From assembly GCF_019112545.1 (NCBI RefSeq), contig NW_025064950.1:62001-126000 (forward strand): a stretch of 64,000 nt of DNA, read 5' to 3'. Below the pieces are notes generated by a model, which was given only the letters and a program-made list of their open reading frames with translations, had not been told where the DNA came from and ran no database searches. Position numbers and translations under genes: made by a program. The DNA comes from Guyanagaster necrorhizus. Lineage: Eukaryota > Basidiomycota > Agaricomycetes > Agaricales > Physalacriaceae. Positions 59,862 to 64,000 of this stretch are shown in pieces (position 1 is the stretch's first letter; the number at the start of each line of letters is the position of its first letter).

Positions 59862-60219
59862 GATACTTATTGATGGTTAATGGTCACTGACTTGAGCGGA
59901 GGTGCTCAACAGGGACTTTTTCTTTCTTTTAACGTATGTTATAGCATTTTACAATGTACGGTTCGCGCTAGGTAGCAGTAGGCGTGTCGTCGAATTATCT
60001 GTCGTATGGACAAGACCACGTGATCAGATTTTCTGGTGGATTGGAGGCTGCTGGACCAACGTCGACCTGTCTTCCCACCATTTCGTGCATATTTCCTCTC
60101 CAAGGTATTTCTGCGCTTGACCTGGAAATTTCCTGAAAGTCAACAAGTTGAGAACAATTTTGCAACTGTGTACGCCGCTGCGACGCTGCCTTGTCTTGGA
60201 GATCAAATCTTACTACGCT
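59862..60219. other. Intergenic stretch
   Basis: This separates the transporter stop and the API5-like start. It carries CACGTGATC at 60017-60025. No gene was recognised. Confidence 0.4.
60017..60025 (+). promoter_or_regulatory. CACGTGATC box upstream of the API5-like gene
   Basis: CACGTGATCAG, 203 nt upstream of the ATG at 60220. It is the third occurrence of this box upstream of a host gene in the window, each on the sense-compatible palindromic core. Confidence 0.4.
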
Positions 60220-62397
60220 ATGGAAAAAAACCAGAAGGATCAGGAACGGGAAATAAATTGTCTGTTGGAGTAGCACGGTCACAAAATTTGTCGCTAACTG
60301 CCTCGTAGTGTTACTCCGACGGGCCAAGGAGAGTACTGAGAAGGGTTCTCCGGTGAGTTGCCTCGTAGTTACCTCAGACTTGAGCTGATGGTATGATAGC
60401 CCAGGAAGGCTGCTCTTCAGAAGCTTATCGACATGTCCCATTCCTCCAGCGCTTACTTCAAGATTCTTGCCGCCCAGAACATCAAATTTTTCTTCGCCGA
60501 CTTTCCTGAGCTCGAAGAGGATGCCATCAATGCGGTGTACGATATCTGTGAAGATCAGTCTAGCAAGGTACGTCTCAGTACAATTTTAAGCATTGACGCG
60601 TTCATATGAGAGGTCAGGTTAGAAAGGAAGGGTACCTCGCAATTACGGGACTCTCAGCGGCTGATAACGACTGGGTGAAACGAAATACGGACGTGTTGTT
60701 GCAGTTGCTTCAAAGTGGTAGCTATTGCTTCTTTTTCCAAAGTCTGCGTTGCTTTATCTCACGATTTCCAGAGGAGCCGGAAGAAGTTGCTGTAATCAAG
60801 ACCGCTTTAAGGGAACACCTAGTCATGGCGCCTTCCGTTACCCTTGGCGTATTATTTGACCAAATCGTTCCCGCTGACGACAGTATGGACGAAGAGGAAA
60901 TGGCCATACGGGAACGGTTACGTGGGCTTGTGCTCGCGTTTATGACGAACGAAGCCAAGGAAACTATCAATCAAAATCCCAAGCTCAATAATCAATTCGC
61001 GGATGGACTTACGCTTGTATGTTGTCATTGTCATCTTCCCTCTTCCGTTACCCATTTCACCAGGCTATACCGCGATTGGCTGATAACGAAGCGGCATCAT
61101 TTATTCGAGAACACATACTCCCTTTGTCTATGTTTAGCTCGCGCTCTCGTCAGGGGAATCTCCTCCTACAAGCCGTGATACGGAAACTTGAGGCATCGGA
61201 CTTCAAGCGCTCCCCCCTGTCCACAACGACAAGATCCTATCTCAGTTTGGCCCATCATCTTGCTGTCGACAAGATTGCTTCTCCTCTGGACCTTCTCAGA
61301 TTTTACTATGGCTCCCTGACTTCAAAAATAACACTGATGAGATTATCCCAAGATGATCAGACACTAGTACTCTGTCAATTGGCCGAAATTCTGGCAGCGT
61401 GCGAAGAAGATCTCAAAAACTCCCGACCACGGGAACGAGAACAGCTACAAAAGCAGGTTTATGCCATCGTTGATGTTTCCCCCATCTTTTTCGAGGTCAT
61501 ATCTTTGCTTAAATGGGTGTCTTTTTTCTCACTTGTTCTTTTCATAGCGTTTAAGCGGTTCCATCGACTCAAATGAGCGATCGAGGAAGGCCTGCGAGCT
61601 GCTGTTGAATTCATGTATACAAGTAAGTACCTTTGATGCATCTTTTCCTTCTCTGAATGTACTTGGCAGCGTAAAGCGCAGCAAGAATGGGCTGTGCCCA
61701 CATCAATTAGTTCAGCTGTTCAAGCCTTGTCGGCCAAGACCTCAAATCAGGCACTTCAATTACTTATTAGGGTTCGCAGTGGGCCACTTTTCATTGCTGT
61801 CGCTTGTGTCCGACATCCCCTCTTCTGTTTCATCAGTCTCTAGCATCCACAGTGGTCCCGACCTCCACCGCCACTACCGGTCCATCCAATGTTACAAATA
61901 TATCGGCGGCAACGAGGCCAGCCGCCCGGGCATCAGTAGATGTATCACGCAAAATGAGGATATCCAGTCGAGATGCCGACCATATAATGAACGACGCATC
62001 CCCCCCAGCCAATCCAAGCAAACGCAATTCCCCCCGTGAGGAGCCGTCAAGGTACCAAAAAAGGTTTAAGACGGGGAATGGACCCGGATTATCACTACTG
62101 AACCGTTTAGCTGATTCTGCATCGCACTTGCCTGGGGAACCAATTGAACGGAAACCAAGTGCTGGCCGCACTCCGCAGCAGCGACCACCAGATAACAGCA
62201 TGGATGTTGATGGTCCTCCCGAAGGTGGCTACAGTATTAAAGGTGCCGCCAAGATGGAATCGGCGAGCTCTGTGGGGACGGATCGACAGCAACCACGACG
62301 TCCGCCCTCACTCATCGATCGTTTAGAGTCAGAAAGAAACAACGTATCTGGGATGGGAGATACATTCGGGAGTCGCGGCAAGCAGAAGCGTTGGTAA
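60220..62397 (+). CDS. API5 (apoptosis inhibitor 5) family HEAT/ARM-repeat protein
   Basis: API5-family proteins are nuclear helical-repeat proteins; human API5 inhibits apoptosis and associates with chromatin remodelling and RNA export factors. The start ATG 60220 gives MEKNQKDQEREIN, spliced to LLRRAKESTEKGSP and RKAALQKLIDMSHSSSAYFK. Then come AAQNIKFFFADFPELEEDAI, NAVYDICEDQSSKVRKEGYL (family motif IPxFFxxFPxL, AINAxxDLCED), KTALREHLVMAP, LGVLFDQIVPADDSMDEEE, REHILPLSMFSSRSRQGNLL and LRFYYGSLTSKITL. The C-terminal tail (from about 61900) is Ser/Pro/Arg-rich with basic stretches (PSKRNSPREEPSRYQKRFK) and ends GKQKRW, suggesting nuclear localisation. Short introns occur throughout and the gene appears intact. 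Confidence 0.85.
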
Positions 62398-62697
62398 AGC
62401 ATATGACTCTCACTGCCTTTCTATGGCGCCGAGTAGATTGATACTAGTAGCATGTTTTTGTATGCCTGTGTGGGAAGGGAACTGCTGCGGATCAGTATTT
62501 GGTGAAACGGTGGGATAGGCGACATTCGCCTCTTCATCCGTTTCGGTGATGATATCTACCAACACGACAGCAGAAGGAGATAATTTGTAGTAAGGTCGTT
62601 CGATCATGAATGTATATAAACCGATCTGACCGATGACAGCACGTCAGTCAATCTGATGCGCCGTATATAATGTGGCACATAATGTGGGTCCGTACTC
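62398..62697. other. Intergenic stretch with a TATA box
   Basis: Non-coding. TATATAA lies at 62664-62670, 28 nt before the ATG at 62698. This is close for a TATA box serving that start, so transcription may begin next to the ATG or further upstream. Confidence 0.35.
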
Positions 62698-64000
62698 ATG
62701 CATTTCCCTCCTATTGCTCTCCTGCTCACCTTAGTTGGTGCAGCAGTTGCTATACCTCAAAATGTGCCTTTTTCTTTACTTCGATCGCGCTCGTCGCTGA
62801 GATGCTTGTCAGAAACTTGAGGCTAGACAGTCGTCTGTAACCGGAGACTCACAATGCGGTACTGTAAGTGTCTTTTTGTCTAGAGGCTCTCCGCTTCTCC
62901 TAAGTATGACCTTTCAGGCCATGTGTGTCGAAGCCACGGTGAACGGAACCTCCATACAATGTTGGATCTTTCTTTTCATCATTGTTACGTGAGAATAATT
63001 GTTGTTCCACAGATGTTCTATCCAGTACGGAAACCGTTGGATGGATGGGAATGTAAGTCTCCTGTGTGTTGAGTTTGTAGCCATCTCATCGACATCGTTA
63101 TTATCAGGGGGTTTGGTACGCAAATGTCAGGCTCCCCAATGGTCATCATGTGGTCCAACACCGATGGAACCATAACGGTGTCCCAACGGGAGGCTAGCGG
63201 TCATACAATGCCCCAGGTAGTTAGTAATCCCGCCCAGGTCGCAACCTTGGCGGAGAGCGCCAGCACTGTAAGCGCCGTCCACAGACCCTGTTCGCTGTTA
63301 AGTAAATCACGTTCTTCCAGACTTCGGGGTCAGAAACCAAATTCGCCTTTACCGTCGATGTTGGTCGTGTTCCTCCTCAATCTTTGCCGAACCCGCTTAT
63401 CTATTTCTTCCTCTTCTAGGCGAATGGTGACACGACTCAAAATGTCATCTACGCTATCGGAAGTACCAATCCTGGATCTTCTAGTGCGAGCGCTACTATT
63501 CAGCAACATTTTGACGATGGTACCTTTCAATTAAACTTGGCGGGAACTTTGTCTGCGACGTCTACTGGTTCTGCATCATCCTCGGGAAGCACATCTGGGA
63601 CTAGTAGTTCGGGAACCCGGCCAATTAGTATCCCATTGCTGCCGTACCAGCGCATGATTGTAGCCCACGCCATCCTCTGTGTCGTCGGTTTCTTGTTTTT
63701 CCTTCCCTTCGGATCATTACTTGCGCGGTATGTTAGAACATTTACGCCGAAGTGGTACACCGGACATTGGATATCCCAGTTTGCAATCTGTAAGTTGAAT
63801 CATAATTGCCTTCTACCTCTCTTCTAAGATCTTCCACTTTAGCTGGTTCTCTAATCATTATTGGATTTGCCCTTGGGGTACAGAGCGTGACTTCTGCCGG
63901 TGCACTTCACTTAGATGATAATCACAAGGTATGCCTCGTTGTCGATGATCCGTTTCAATGTTTTGACATACAATCTTCATAGCAATGGGGCGTGGCCATA
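62698..64000 (+). CDS. CDH-like cytochrome (DOMON) plus cytochrome b561 protein, 3' part outside the window
   Basis: The start MHFPPIALLLTLVGAAVAIP is a signal peptide. A 52-nt intron leads to KLEARQSSVTGDSQCGT, then AMCVEATVNGTSIQ, YVLSSTETVGWMGMGFGTQM, SGSPMVIMWSN and ASGHTMPQV. WMGMGFG and GHTMP contain the Met and His that ligate haem b in cellobiose dehydrogenase cytochrome domains (CBD9-like). After further exons (VIYAIGSTNP, HFDDGTFQLNLAG) a Ser/Thr/Gly-rich linker leads to a b561 domain: YQRMIVAHAILCVVGFLFFL, then PFGSLLARYVR, HWISQFAI and SLIIIGFALGVQSV. The His in VAHAI and in TGHW fit haem ligands. The predicted product is a membrane electron carrier that moves electrons between extracellular redox partners and the membrane b561. 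It continues beyond 64000. Confidence 0.82.

Noticed and set aside
1..64000. CRISPR arrays, tRNA or rRNA genes
   Set aside because: No regularly spaced short repeats and no tRNA- or rRNA-like sequence was recognised. The only tRNA-related sequence is the C1 primer-binding site.

Overview
The window reads as nuclear DNA of a filamentous basidiomycete, most likely an Agaricomycete. Host genes on the right have many introns of about 40-60 nt and belong to families typical of these fungi (expanded P450s, Ser-rich Agaricomycete-only proteins, a CDH-like cytochrome/b561 protein). The left two thirds is nested LTR retrotransposons. Everything here was read by eye from the sequence; no database search was run.

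Layout of 1-43580 (all elements on the minus strand). G1 (1-7158, 5' half only) is a fairly young Ty3/Gypsy element. Its LTR edge cuts into the integrase of an unrelated old Gypsy, G5 (7159 to about 11.97 kb). G5 abuts part of a very old element, G4 (about 11.97-14.03 kb and 30.43-32.05 kb). G4 is split by G2 (14036-30425, 455-bp LTRs, target duplication CTGTC). G2 is split by G3 (19668-27995, 519-bp LTRs, target duplication AGAGC). After an unidentified decayed stretch (32.05-34.46 kb) comes a Ty1/Copia element, C1 (34462-43580, target duplication TAGGT), split by a second Copia, C2 (35831-40726). G2 and G3 carry C-terminal chromodomains, so they are chromoviruses. G1-G4 share a primer-binding site complementary to the probable 5' end of their own RNA, as in Tf1/sushi self-priming. 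CpG is strongly depleted from 7159 to about 43.48 kb. The degree of loss follows nesting age (G1 least, then G3, G2, and the oldest elements).

Layout of 43581-64000. CpG content returns abruptly about 100 bp inside the right LTR of C1, and gene-dense DNA follows. The genes are: a conserved fungal protein of unknown function that contains an 825-nt assembly gap (43886-47479, minus); a fragment of a short-chain dehydrogenase/reductase pseudogene (48196-48639, plus); a multi-intron cytochrome P450 (48809-51140, minus); a secreted S1/P1-type zinc nuclease (51422-52768, minus); a METTL18/Hpm1-like histidine protein methyltransferase whose second intron holds a MITE-like insert (53371-54970, plus); a Bre4/aromatic-acid-exporter-like membrane protein (55370-59861, plus); an API5-family HEAT-repeat protein (60220-62397, plus); and the first part of a CDH-like cytochrome plus cytochrome b561 protein that leaves the window (62698-64000, plus). 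These host genes do not form an obvious pathway. Three of them share a CACGTGATC box 130-205 bp upstream of the start codon.
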